The position numbers were made by a program, and so were the translations under genes. DNA of 24,831 nucleotides from Phallusia fumigata (taxonomy: Eukaryota; Chordata; Ascidiacea; Phlebobranchia; Ascidiidae), in NCBI GenBank assembly GCA_008931825.1, contig QXVZ01009639.1, positions 2,058-26,888 on the forward strand, read 5' to 3'. The notes beneath the pieces are model-generated. The model was not told the DNA's origin. It saw nothing but the letters and a program-made list of their open reading frames with translations, and ran no database searches. Shown here one piece after another: positions 10,222-21,000 of this stretch; position 1 is the stretch's first letter; each line of letters opens with the position of its first letter.

Positions 10222-10368
10222 ATGGAGGAGTACGAAAGCGTTGCAACCATGCGACATGTCAGGCAAGAAATCGTCACGAGAAAGGGGAATAAAAAATCAC
10301 ACATTATATACTGCATTACGCGACTACAGAAACAGCAACGAAATATTAAACACGGAAATTTGTTTTGA
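10222..10368 (+). CDS. Small ORF after a splice acceptor, unidentified
   Basis: TTGTTTTCACAG at about 10167-10178 is a good acceptor. The first ATG after it (10222) opens a 48-codon frame starting MEEYESVATMRHVRQEIVTR and ending in TGA just before the hAT MITE. The composition is plausible for coding sequence, but no homologue is recognised, no further exons are evident, and the frame is short enough to be chance. Confidence 0.2.
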   Translation: MEEYESVATMRHVRQEIVTRKGNKKSHIIYCITRLQKQQRNIKHGNLF

Positions 10369-10375
10369 CTTACAG

Positions 10376-10595
10376 GTCTTTTGCAGTGGTTTCCAAACTT
10401 TGACCATCTATTTGGGCAATTTTAAAATTATTTCTGTGTGTTACATATTAGAACAAACTTGTTTCGAATGGATTCAACATTTTTTAATTATTCTTTTACA
10501 AAACTTTGTTTTAATTTCAGGGAAGGGGGGGAAATAATTTGCGGAGTTGAGGTTGGGCTTTGGTACGCATAAGGTTTGAAACCACTGGTCTTTGG
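10376..10595. mobile_element. hAT-type MITE with 8-bp target-site duplication
   Basis: The element runs from CAGTGGTTTCCAAACTTTG (10384) to AAGGTTTGAAACCACTG (ending 10587), terminal inverted repeats that pair over about 16 bases. It is flanked by GTCTTTTG (10376-10383) and GTCTTTGG (10588-10595), matching at seven of eight positions. CAGTGG ends plus an 8-bp duplication are diagnostic of the hAT superfamily. The element is 204 bp with no transposase, so it is non-autonomous. Confidence 0.8.
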
Positions 10596-10754
10596 ATTTT
10601 TTGTGTATTTTGGAAATAAAAAGGCGAACTTTTTTCGTCTTTCGCGTATTTTTGTATTTTCTAAGGGCTCGGGGTACATAGAATACATACCGGTATGAAG
10701 TAATACTGACATAAGGGTACAATTTCTAGATAACGAATTTCTATGCAGAAATCG

Positions 10755-12103
10755 ATTTGGACTAAGAAACTAACTAAGAATAATATCGCAGAATTCCAAA
10801 CCGAGTACACATATATTAAATCAGACTAATTTTGGGGCTACAACCAGCCTTAAAACTGATGTTTTAAAGGCATAAAAACGTGACATGGTCGCCTTCCGGT
10901 TAATTGAGCAGGAGAATGCTTCAAAAAAAAACAAAGTACAAAAAACGAAATGTACAAATAAGATAAATAAATAAATTGGACGTGAAAATGATGCTCGACA
11001 CAAAATGTGATAAAAAACTGGACTTTGAAATAACCCGAGCATCTTCACTGCAAATAAACACCTGTCTTTATTTAATCAATCCGGAAACTCAACAAGTGCT
11101 AACATCTGTAACCAGCCCACAAGAAACAATTAAGCTCCAGCAAGCGCAAGGGTTTAAGTAAAACCTTAATTGCCAGAATCATCACGTTCCGAATGAAGAT
11201 GACTCAGGATTTCGCCAGGTGAGGATGGAACCCTGGGCAAACTCTGCTCCTGTTCCTGGTCCGGAACATTAAACAAGGCGCCAGGGTTCGAATCCCGCAT
11301 CTCCGGTGTGTTTTCGGCAGACGACTGGATCATTCCTGGTATCTCAACTGACCTTTCTTTGGCGGGACAGTCTTCTTCCGTTTGTGGTACATCAGTAGTT
11401 TTGGCCGCTGGCGGGGAGGCATGGCTGGTGCTAGCAGTGTCGGTAACCGCTGCTTCAGTGTCGTCTTCGTTGGCAACTGCTGCTGATTCGGCTTCCTCGG
11501 CCATTTTTTTCGCCGCCTTAAAAATCGAATCAAATCATATGTGGTGCGTTTTTGTTGACGATTTGGTATTCAAGTACAAGCCAGGTTTCTGTTTGACTGT
11601 TTTGACAGTGCTTTGTATGTGTGTACGAATCCCTTTTTCGTTTTAATGTTCGCATGTTGGTCGATTACCGCAGATAGTTGAGGCACATTATGTGCAGACA
11701 GCGATCTGTCAAAGCGCATCAGCAATACCAGGCGCCCATCCGGCATTTTCAGCAGTAATCACACATCACATGTAATCGCGCCGAACCGCAATGAACGTAA
11801 TAGCACAGAACCAACCAACTTGTTAGCCACTCCCACAGTTACACTGACGTTAATCAGATTAATTATTTGATGATAATCGCCAACCGAATAAAGCATAGCG
11901 TCGACTACATGCCGTGAAGGAACAGCTGCTTGGCCACGACTGGCAAAGGCAAGTCTGGGCCTGACATAAAATCAATGATTATGTGCTTATTGTGTAGACG
12001 TGGTTTAAGGCTTGTTTTGTCATTTGGAACAAGCGTTGGCATCCCTAGGCGGTTTGCGAGTACAACACATGAACGTCAAAAGGCTTTTTTAAGGCAGCTT
12101 TAT
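10755..12103. repeat. Duplicated 1.35-kb segment, copy 1 (probable haplotype overlap)
   Basis: Begins ATTTGGACTAAGAAACTAAC and ends GGCAGCTTTAT immediately before the N at 12104. Copy 2 (12105-13453) has the same start and end, with scattered substitutions and small indels. This copy has a GGCCACGACTGGCAAAGGC-containing stretch near 11930 that copy 2 lacks. It carries an acidic minus-strand ORF and, at its right end, the last codons of the DCUN1D3-like gene. It is best read as the end of one contig. Confidence 0.8.
11166..11504 (-). CDS. Acidic 112-residue ORF, allele/copy 1
   Basis: The frame starts at an ATG in an AAAAAAATGG context (MAEEAESAAVANEDDTEAAV) and ends SERDDSGN-stop. It is rich in Glu, Ala, Ser, Pro and Thr, with no transmembrane segment or recognised domain, and is likely disordered. 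Compared with copy 2 it has one amino-acid change (A for P after DDTE) and about three silent changes. Copy 2 can extend upstream to MIDSIFKAAKK, but here one extra A near 11531 breaks that extension (MI then stop), so the inner ATG is the start that works in both. It could be its own gene or an alternative last exon of the DCUN1D3-like gene upstream on the same strand. Confidence 0.45.
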   Translation of the reverse strand: MAEEAESAAVANEDDTEAAVTDTASTSHASPPAAKTTDVPQTEEDCPAKERSVEIPGMIQSSAENTPEMRDSNPGALFNVPDQEQEQSLPRVPSSPGEILSHLHSERDDSGN

Positions 12104-12104
12104 N
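12104..12104. other. Single N at the junction of two copies, contig join
   Basis: The N separates the last base of copy 1 (12103) from the first base of copy 2 (12105) exactly. This marks a scaffold join of two overlapping but unmerged contigs. Confidence 0.75.
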
Positions 12105-13453
12105 ATTTGGACTAATAAACTAACTAACAATAATATCGCAGAATTCCAAACCGAATGCACATACATTAAATCAGACTAATTTTGGGGCTACAACCAGCCT
12201 TAAAACTGATGTTTTAAAGGCATAAAAACGTGACATGGTCGCCTCCCGGTTAATTGAGCAGAAGAATGCTTCAAAAAAAAAACAAAGTACAAAAAACGAA
12301 ATGTACAAATAAGATAAATAAATAAATTGGACGTGAAAATGATGCCCGACACAAAATGTGATAAAAAACTGGACTTTGAAATAACCCAAGCATCTTCACT
12401 GCAAATAAACACCTGTCTTTGTTTAATCAATCCGGAAACTCAACAAGTGCTAACATATGTAACCAGCCCACAAGAAACAATTAAGCTCCAGCAAGGGCAA
12501 GGGTTTGAGTACAACCTTAATTGCCAGAATCATCACGTTCCGAATGAAGGTGACTCAGGATTTCGCCAGGTGAGGATGGAACCCTGGGCAAACTCTGCTC
12601 CTGTTCTTGGTCCGGAACATTAAACAAGGCGCCAGGGTTCGAATCCCGCATCTCCGGTGTGTTTTCGGCAGACGACTGGATCATTCCTGGTATCTCAACT
12701 GACCTTTCTTTGGCGGGACAGTCTTCTTCCGTTTGTGGTACATCAGTAGTTTTGGCCGCTGGCGGGGAGGCATGGCTGGTGCTAGCAGTGTCGGTAACCG
12801 CTGGTTCAGTGTCGTCTTCGTTGGCAACTGCTGCTGATTCAGCTTCCTCGGCCATTTTTTTCGCCGCCTTAAAAATCGAATCAATCATATGTGGTGCGTT
12901 TTTGTTGACGATTTGGTATTCAAGTACAAGCCAGGTTTCTGTTTGACAGTTTTGACAGTGCTTTGTATGTGTGTACGAATCCCTTTTTCGTTTTAATGGT
13001 CGGTTGCTGGTCGATTACCGCAGACAGTTGAGGCACATTATGTGCAGACAGCGATCTGTCAAAGCGCATCAGCAATACCAGGCGCCCATCCGGTATTTTC
13101 AGCAGTAATCACACATCACATGTAATCGCGCCGAACCGCAATGAACGTAATAGCACAGAACCAACCAACTAGTTAGCCACTCCCACACTGACACTAATCA
13201 GATTAATTATATGCTGATAATCGCCAACCGAATAAAGCATAGCGTGGAATACATGCTGTGAAGGAACAGCTGCTTAGGCAAGTCTGGGCCTGACATAAAA
13301 TCAATGATTATGTGCTTATTGTGTAGACGTGGTTTTAGGCTTGTTTTGTCGTTTGGAACAAGCGTTGGCATCCCTAGACGGTTCCAACGCTCCTAACAGC
13401 GGTTTGCGAGTACAACACATAAACGTCAAAAGGCTTTTTTAAGGCAGCTTTAT
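12105..13453. repeat. Duplicated 1.35-kb segment, copy 2 (probable haplotype overlap)
   Basis: Second copy of 10755-12103. It runs directly into the DCUN1D3-like last exon at 13454 and beyond, so it is the copy in natural continuity with that gene. It has a TTCCAACGCTCCTAACAGC-containing insertion near 13390 that copy 1 lacks. Equal copy lengths are coincidental because the indels differ. Confidence 0.8.
12517..12855 (-). CDS. Acidic 112-residue ORF, allele/copy 2
   Basis: Same frame as 11166-11504 with P instead of A after DDTE. Here the frame is open upstream of MAEE through EYQIVNKNAPHMIDSIFKAA to an acceptor CTGTCAAACAG on the minus strand near 12946, so the exon may code from that acceptor or start at the upstream ATG (12888). 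The near absence of amino-acid change between copies supports real coding. It lies about 580 bases past the DCUN1D3-like stop (13439) on the same strand. The function is unknown. Confidence 0.5.
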   Translation of the reverse strand: MAEEAESAAVANEDDTEPAVTDTASTSHASPPAAKTTDVPQTEEDCPAKERSVEIPGMIQSSAENTPEMRDSNPGALFNVPDQEQEQSLPRVPSSPGEILSHLHSERDDSGN

Positions 13454-13946
13454 GATTGGTACCTCGATTTCTGCCAATTTCGTCTTTCGGTGTTCTACAA
13501 AATCATCAAAGAGACTCGGCCAGGCCTCATTGTCATTGTAGTTTGACAGGTCGTCTTTCAGCGCCTCTGTAAGATACAGGAACATGCTCCAAGTGTCCCG
13601 TGATATTCCCCTGACCTGGAATGAGGAAACACTGTTGGGGAAAACTTACAGGTCCTGCAATTAGTCAAAATCTATTACTATTTAACCACAAAGCAATTAG
13701 GGAAAGTCGCTTGAGGCAGTTGCCTTAGGTAATAGGTTGACCATGTGCTTTGAACAGGTAAATGATGCATTTGAGTTCCAATTAAATTTCATAGGGGCAA
13801 ATTTTAAACTGGATGCAAGCTATAAGAACAAACAATCTTACATTATTATCGGTAAGATATTCTATCCATGAATCCAACAGATTTGGAGGATTCCTTGAAA
13901 ACACAACATTCCACATGGCAACAGCAATGTCACATGGCAAGGACCG
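13439..13946 (-). CDS. DCUN1D3: DCUN1D3-like protein, C-terminal two exons (5' missing)
   Basis: Exons 13842-13946 (35 codons) and 13439-13615 (58 codons plus stop), both phase 0. They encode the C-terminal half of the PONY/DCN1 domain: RSLPCDIAVAMWNVVFSRNP, LLDSWIEYLTDNN, then VRGISRDTWSMFLYLTEAL, DLSNYNDNEAWPSLFDDFVE. RGISRDTW and DEAWPSLFD-type blocks match DCUN1D3 better than the other DCN1-like paralogues from memory. The family binds cullins and NEDD8 E2s to control neddylation; vertebrate DCUN1D3 is membrane-tethered by N-myristoylation. The frame reads through a weak GTACC donor to IEVPIIKLP-stop; using that donor could instead join to the acidic exon. The first half of the protein should lie to the right but was not found, and an N at 14043 interrupts the sequence there. 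Confidence 0.8.
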
Positions 13947-14042
13947 CTGACCCTATCACAAAATGAAATGCTTGATAATACACATTTACCCATAATAAAC
14001 AAATATTGTCATGTTACTAAAATATTTCACTAGTAGTAGTTG

Positions 14043-14043
14043 N
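14043..14043. other. Single N, probable contig join that truncates the DCUN1D3-like gene
   Basis: The missing upstream exons of the DCUN1D3-like gene should begin just beyond this base. No DCN1 coding sequence was found on the minus strand between 14044 and SARAF at 15223, so either a gap of unknown size or a misjoin is likely. Confidence 0.55.
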
Positions 14044-15222
14044 ATACATGTAAATTATAGCAACCGGTGTGCTTGAAAATGGCTTTACGATTTTTTTTAC
14101 AAATCGGCTTAAGCTGTGTACTTTTTGTGCTGCGAATAAAAAGACGTTGCAACTGGGTGTCCGATCAAGTTTAGTTAGTTTTAGACCAAAAATGCCACAG
14201 AGAAAGCCACTCTTCTTATACGCGTTGGTATTTTTTTACAAGGAAGTAGTATCAATTTCGTTTTTCAGGCCTGTTCTATGGCTCGCTTATCAATTTTACT
14301 CTGAATGCGACATGCATTGTCATCTTTTAGTAACAAACTGCCTTCTAACCTTGCTAAACGTGAAGTATCATTAGTGCCTGTCAAGAACGCGCGTCGGCAC
14401 AATTATACAGTTAACAGTGTTAACTTAACACGAAAGTTAAAATACCTGGGCCTATATCTGCTCTGTCGGAATTATATCCATTTGCACTTGCAGGCAAAAT
14501 GCCATCGTCGACCAGGGACGACGTCAGGGCAAGGTAAAAGGGGTCATGCCCCCCCCAACCGCCAATTTAGAAATTGTACATAAAGGGTGGAAAATATTTC
14601 TAGGTTTTACACTAAGTTAGCTTGTTTGGCCCCCTAATAGTTTTGGGCTTGCCCCGCTATTGTCGTGGACGATGACCCTCCCTTTTAGGAGACCATAGAG
14701 AACCAACGCAAAAATGACACTATGGGTTCAATCCGATTTCAAACATCAAACACGCTAAATCTCATTTTGATAGAAACGGATTTTTGTGCCATTTTTGCAT
14801 ATTTTTTGTTGTTTTTTAAAACATTTGAAAACACATACAGTACAGGCTAACTGTACAAAGTATAATCACGATTTAACACAAAACACTACGCGATGAACAA
14901 ACGTAACATCTTTAAACAAAATCTCCGGTAACTGGAATAATTTGAAATGAGCTGGCTACCTTTGGTAGACGTTAAACCGAATCAGGTTATACTTTTGGTA
15001 AACATACATTCGTCAATGTAACTCTGGTAGTTAAAAACCACACCAGAATGTAAGTGCACATCGAATATTTACAATGCTAAAACAAAGACAGTTTCCCCGT
15101 TCTCTCCAACGACATATTACACTTACACCTATTTGTTTAAGTGAGACTAAATAGTCGGAAACTTGTGTGATATTTACACAGTGGCCTTAAGGTAGGATGT
15201 TATGTGCGACCACTGCGCACAT
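14044..15222. other. Intergenic stretch with a dispersed repeat fragment
   Basis: No convincing exon on either strand. At about 14500-14690 GGGTCATGCCCCCCCCAACC, GGCCCCCTAATAG and GGGCTTGCCCCGCTATTG resemble the GGGGGC/GCCCCC-ended interspersed repeats common in invertebrate genomes, probably related to the repeat ends at 6473 and 9700. The right part is presumably SARAF 3' flank. Confidence 0.4.
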
Positions 15223-17301
15223 TTAACGCCTTGTTGTGCCGCCGAAACCGGACGCTGTTCTTGAGCTTCCTGGTGAAGAGCTTGACGACCTTGATGAAGA
15301 GCTGCTGGAGCTGGACCATGAGCTTCCTCCTCCCCAGCCTCCACTAGAACCACCCCATCCGCGGCGACTTCCCCAGCCGTTACCATAGCCACCGTAGCCG
15401 CCGTAACCGTTGCCGTAGCCATAGCCACCGTGGTGGTTGTTTCTGTGTCATAGAGTGAGTTATTGGGAGTCTTGGGACATATGTGTTCTTTAACAGCTGG
15501 TAGACTTTTGCCAAGCATGTGTCTGGGTCGACTACTTCGCTAAACTTTGTATGGTACAGGAAACAATTGCACGAATTGCATCCAGCTAAGAAATGCCAAG
15601 TAACTACTGACGCCTATGAGTTAGACAATATGACTAGTCCATATGGATTACCCTGCATTAGCACAGCACCCACTTTGCTACAACAAAACTGAATAACATG
15701 TCAGCCTCAAAAATTTGTTTAGCATTTCAAATACACTTACCTGGAACCAAACAAATAACCAGCCAGTCCTCCAACTCCCATACCACTCCAAAAACCACCG
15801 AATGGACTGGCATTTGCATTTATTGTACCAGTTCGGGTTTGGGTGCCAGTATAAGATGACTGATAGTTAGGTTCCCCTGTAGGTGTGGTTGCTTCTTGGT
15901 ATGAAGGTGGTTCTAATAAAATATGTAATATGTTGACAGTTAAACAAACACATTAATTTGGTCAGTATGTACATTTTTCAGAAAATTTAAATCATTTTCT
16001 AAATTGATTTGCAACACCACACCTCTGGTATATTCTGGTTTGAATCCATAACTTGGTGGTGCAGAAGGGTTGGACTGTGACGATGGATAAGGTGGCCGCG
16101 ATGGGGAAGGCCTTCTACTTGGAGAGTTACCATCATCATTTTGGCTTGTCATTTTGTGAATCAGGAAGACAATAGCAAAAACAATGAGAAAAAATATAAA
16201 CCAAGATCCACCACCCCCTTTGGAGTATTGTTTGCTGGGTTGGTAATAACTGTTCCAACTGTTGTGATGACGTTTCTCACCAGCTTCTGTTAGATCAAGT
16301 GTGTACTCCAGTCCACAGGAACCTGGAGAAGATCATATCAAGCTACACAGTTAGCACTGCATTAATAAACACACAGCAAGGTAATAAACCTACATTAGTC
16401 TTAGAACCTGTCATTTTTAGAAAAATTACTTCATTGGTAGACTACCAAAGCAATAAATTGACAAATGTTGCATAGGTCAACAAATGTGTCTTACCCTTTA
16501 GTACATATGGATCATTTGGGTGGTTATAACCTTCACATGAGACTTGTATCTTCCCAAATCTGTAAGAGTCATCCATATCAGCCTTACACTCCCACTGCAC
16601 GTCAAAACCATCCGAACCGACATTTCTGCACTAAAAACGACTTTTATTCATATATCAAGCCAAAATAACATTACAGCATACAAAATTTATGACACAAAAA
16701 ATAAGTTTTGCATAAACCTAAAAACACGGTGCTTAGAAATCTCATATGAAATGCAGACTTAGTGTTTGTTCACATAAAGTATGCATTATAATTCAATATT
16801 TAATTTAAGAAGTTAAAATTAAACCGATTAGACAATGTACCAACCTGGACAACTGATGGTGTAAATTTCGAACAGCCAGCTGTGCCACCAACACATTTTA
16901 TCTGTGACACAGGCGAACCACGCCTTCCAGTTGTCATTCGGTTTGGATACAGGGTAATTGCTGACACATCGCGTAACAAAACTTTCTCATCATCTGCAAA
17001 AAACATACATTTGTATACAGCAAACAGTATTTTTGTTTAGTGATTTCTTGTTTATTTACATATATTTTAGCTAAATGCAAAAAAAAATTATTAAGTATTA
17101 AAAATGTCTTAAAAGTCAATTTAGCAAAATATAGCAATAACTAACTAACTGTTAACCAAAAGATAAGCTCTAAGTGAATAATATTTCAAAGCAAATTTTA
17201 AACCTTAAACACATTGATTGCTTACCATTGCCCATCCATCCTCCAAGTGCTACCACAAACAAAGATACAAAAACACATACAAACACAACTTTTATTGTCA
17301 T
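15223..17301 (-). CDS. SARAF: Store-operated calcium entry-associated regulatory factor
   Basis: Six minus-strand exons (17226-17301, 16845-16993, 16495-16630, 16023-16322, 15741-15912, 15223-15442) with consistent phases give 350 residues (human 339). Residues 1-21 are a signal peptide (MTIKVVFVCVFVSLFVVALG). The lumenal domain shows VLLRDVSAITLYPNR, QIKCVGGTAGC, CRNVGSDGFDVQWEC and YVLKGSCGLEYTLDLTE, closely matching vertebrate SARAF. A transmembrane helix lies at about 161-176 (WFIFFLIVFAIVFLIH). The cytosolic part is Pro/Ser-rich, then has GFWSGMGVGGLAGYLFG, a Gly/Tyr/Ser-rich segment and the end RTASGFGGTTRR. In vertebrates SARAF sits in the ER membrane and limits STIM1-Orai calcium entry; the same role here is inferred. 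The minus-strand acceptor TTTTTGTGCAG about 47 bases before the ATG may be a trans-splice or UTR splice site. The gene is divergent from CACTIN. Confidence 0.95.
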
Positions 17302-18019
17302 CTCGTTATTTTATTTGTCAACTTTACACAGTTTCTTTTGTGAACCTACTGCACAAAAACAAAATGCTTTTAGCCTGCTAAAACAAAAAGGTCTGTTTCC
17401 TAAATTAAAACATTTTTCACCATCAAAATTTTGCCTGTCATTAAACCTAAAAATGCGTACCACTACAGTACAACCGATCATTAAAAACCAAGCGCCATTT
17501 CGATATTTACAACTTGTAAGGCAAATGTAAAATATAACGTAAACTAAGGTTTTCGCATTTTCTCAAAACGCTCTCGTTCAAAATTAGTGTCCCAACAGGT
17601 ACTTTTTACTTATGTATCGTACTTTCAAGCAATTTATATGCTGGAATAAGGACACGTCACAAGAACCCGAGCAACTGTCGCATACTTGCATCAGCCTCAG
17701 CTGAATCACTCTGAGAGAGTGACCTGTTGTTTGTTTTTTAAGTTCGGTCACGCGGAACGTGGTCATTTGTGACGTCACAAAACTCACTCAATACCACTGT
17801 TTTTGTGCACGTGGGCGACAGTGTTGACATTTGTCTTAGAATGATTCCAAGTTTCCGACACATAATTTTAGTTGTATTGTTTAGGTGCCTTTTTCAAAGA
17901 AAACTACAACTTTTTGGTGGCCCGAGGTATCACCTCCTACATTTTTTCTATGTTGTCTTGTACAGGTCCTTATTTTATACTTGCAGGTTTGAATTTTTAA
18001 TGCAAACGTGTTAGCAACA
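17302..18019. promoter_or_regulatory. Divergent promoter region between SARAF and CACTIN
   Basis: The 718 bases separate two divergently transcribed start codons. A perfect CRE palindrome TGACGTCA lies at 17770-17777 and an E-box CACGTG at 17808-17813. TTTTATACTTGCAG (AG at 17985-17986) is an acceptor 33 bases before the CACTIN ATG, matched by one upstream of the SARAF ATG; either could receive a spliced leader. CRE-like sites bind ATF/CREB and, in variants, ATF6. Actual use is inferred. Confidence 0.5.
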
Positions 18020-21000
18020 ATGGGTAGCCGACACGAACAAGCTTATGATGAAAAACCGAGACACTCAAAAAGCAGTAAAAAGTCAAAGCACAAAAAGAAA
18101 TCAAAACATTCTGATAAAAATGAAAGGGCAACCAAAAAGAAAAAGAATCGCCGAAGATCTGAATCAAGTGATTCAAGATCATCAAACCAATCATATTCCT
18201 CCTCACCCGACAGGTTTGACTATTGAATAAACTTTTGGTGATTAGTTTTGTGTTTGTGAAAAATTCACATTAATGTTACTTTTCTTGTAGACAAAGTTCC
18301 AGGCAAAGAGAGGAGCATAAATCACGACTGGAAGCAGAAAAAGAGAGGATAAAAGCAGAAAAACTAAGACAAAAAGAACTGATGAAAGTATGCTTGTGGT
18401 TTGTGGAAAAACTTGTGACAAATGATGTCCAAACCATTTTAGGTGTTTAATGGAAACCTTATAGATTAAACAGCACCAGGATAAGTCTGGTTTCATTCAC
18501 TGTTTTTCAATTTTCTGGTAACAGCTAGGCAGTATATATAACCCATTATCCTTTAACTTAAAACATCTTGTACTAATGTTTGTCTAGATCAATGGTCTCA
18601 CACAGGTGGTCAATGTGCTTCTTTACAGAACCTCTTTAACAGCATGATCAACATATATCAAATAGGATTGTTGTTGAAAATATTTTGGTTTAATGACCTC
18701 AAAAGTTACCCTCTCCCCCGCAGTCTTGAGTTTGGGACCCCCGATTCAAGTTGTTTTGCTTTTATTATTATTCTTGTTGGGTGAAGCAATCGTCACTGTT
18801 ACATGCCTACAATGATTTATCATGAGCTATTTGCCCCATTGCAGTCCTTGATAACAAATCTTATTTGTTTTGTAAATAAAATTGCAAGGAGCCATTATGA
18901 TGATTTGTAAGCTGCTACACCTACACTGGCGTAAATTGCCAATGTCTTATCACCAGCTGCACTGATGAGATTTTATAGTTTGAAACAGTGTGCACTATCT
19001 GCAGCTCACAAATTTGTTGTTTTTATCACTTAAACTGCCAGGTCTCATTAATGTGTCACATGGTGGGAAATTGGGGAGGGGATTTATGTTCAAAAACCCA
19101 GTACAATTTACTGCACTAATCACTCAGCCATCTTGGTTTAGGCATTGGAGACACCAGAAGAAAAAAGAGCAAGAAGACTTGCTAAAAAAGAAGCAAAAGA
19201 AAGGCAAAGAAGAGAAAATATGGGCTGGGATAAGGAATACATGGGGTATGTAATATGAAAAGTAGTGTTTTGGCAATGTTTTTTTATTACTTTCATTGTG
19301 TTTCTTTAGGTACACAAATGCTGACAACCCTTTTGGTGATGGAAGGCTGTTGGAAACATTTGTGTGGAACAAAAAGCTAGAAAAAGAAGGCCTTAATGAC
19401 CTGGAACTCCACGAAAAAAAGAAGCTAATATTTCAGAAACAGGAAAAAAACAAAATTGAACTGGCCAAGGTATTTTTGTTTTTTCACACCAATTAAAAGT
19501 AAAGGCATGTCAGTTATCTATTCATGTTTTTCTTTTTGTAGGTAAAGCAGTTAAGATTGGAACGGGAAAGAGAAAGACAGCAAAGAGATGAGGAAATGGA
19601 GTTATTACAGCGGGAACGTGAAGCAGAAAACTTTAAGGTACTGTATATTACAATTTGTAACCAAATCAAGTTTTGATTCACACATCACAAACATGGACCA
19701 TGAAATTTAATGCATTGGGTATTTTTGGACATTAGATAATATCAAAACTATTTTTTTAATGTTAGGTATGGGAAGGTCAAGAGGACAAGTTTCACCTGGA
19801 GCAAGCTAAACTAAGATCCCGTATTCGAATTCAAGATGGACGAGCAAAACCAATAGATCTTCTTGCTCAATATGCCAGTAGTGCACAGGAAGGAGCTGAA
19901 GATATGTCGGGTGTTGAAATGCACGAGCCCTACACTTACCTCAATGGACTTACAATGTCTGATCTTGAAGATTTACTGGAGGACATCAAAGTGTATATTG
20001 AACTGGAACAAGGTTTGTTTGGTGTTAGAGAAGAACAGTTTTGCTTTGTGGGGTAATTCATGTGCAAGCTTACACTCATATGACATCTGTTGGCACACTA
20101 ACACAGATATATGTACCAATAGATTTATATGTATGTATTATGCGAGACCGGTAATAAGGTTGGTACCTTTTTAGGAAAAAATGCAGACTTTTGGAGAGAC
20201 ATTACTGTTGTTACTGAGGATGAACTACAAACATTGCGAAAAATACAAGCAGAAGATGAGGTATGTATTTTTTAACATGTATACTCTTTTTGTGGGGTTG
20301 TCATCCCAACACTTTTTTGGACTTTAAATTTTAAGGGACACTCTGCCAGGGATACCAGAAGGGAAGGCATCAACAAAGCTGTAACCACTGATGTTGCTGC
20401 AATGTTTAGAAGTAAAACTCATTCACAACTGATTGCACTGCGACAGCAAATCACTTCCAAAATTGAATCAGGTTTGCAGATTTCTTCTTTACCCCAAAAC
20501 TGCATTTACATTTTGACATATGACACAGGTAATTATTGTCATTTCCAAAACTATGCTACTGTTTGTGTATTTGCTTGTCTAGGTGGTTCAAGTTTGGATG
20601 TGGGATACTGGGAATCCTTACTAACACAATTAAAGGCTTTCTTGGCAAAAGCACGGTTACGTGACAGACACCAAGAATTGTTAAAAAACAAGCTTTATAA
20701 ATTGAAGTTGGAACAACTTGAAGAACAGGCAACAGAAGGTCATCAACAACCATTATTTCCAGCAATACAGCAGGTGTGACAGTTAGTGAAATAGGGTGTT
20801 TTTTATGCTTTTTATTAAAAATAAGTTTTATGTGGGCTGATTTGTTAGTTTGGATTGTGCAGGTATATATTTGTGAATAATGCAATAGTGCTGTCAGGGC
20901 TCTCTGACATCATACAGGTTGAATGACAGTTGTATGTATATGTATTTATAAGCTCATGTTTTGGTTCTAGTCAAACACCAGAGGCTACGTTTTTTTAGCT

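Noticed and set aside
11285-11295. GGTTCGAATCC, a tRNA B-box-like motif, repeated at 12636-12646
   Set aside because: No matching A-box, acceptor stem or five-pair T stem surrounds it, and on the other strand it is part of the acidic ORF (NPGALF). Treated as coincidence.
15174-15518. A 114-codon minus-strand frame rich in Thr/Ala/Val
   Set aside because: It is an out-of-frame reading of the SARAF Gly/Tyr/Ser exon. The true frame is shown by the splice phases and the RTASGFGGTTRR end.
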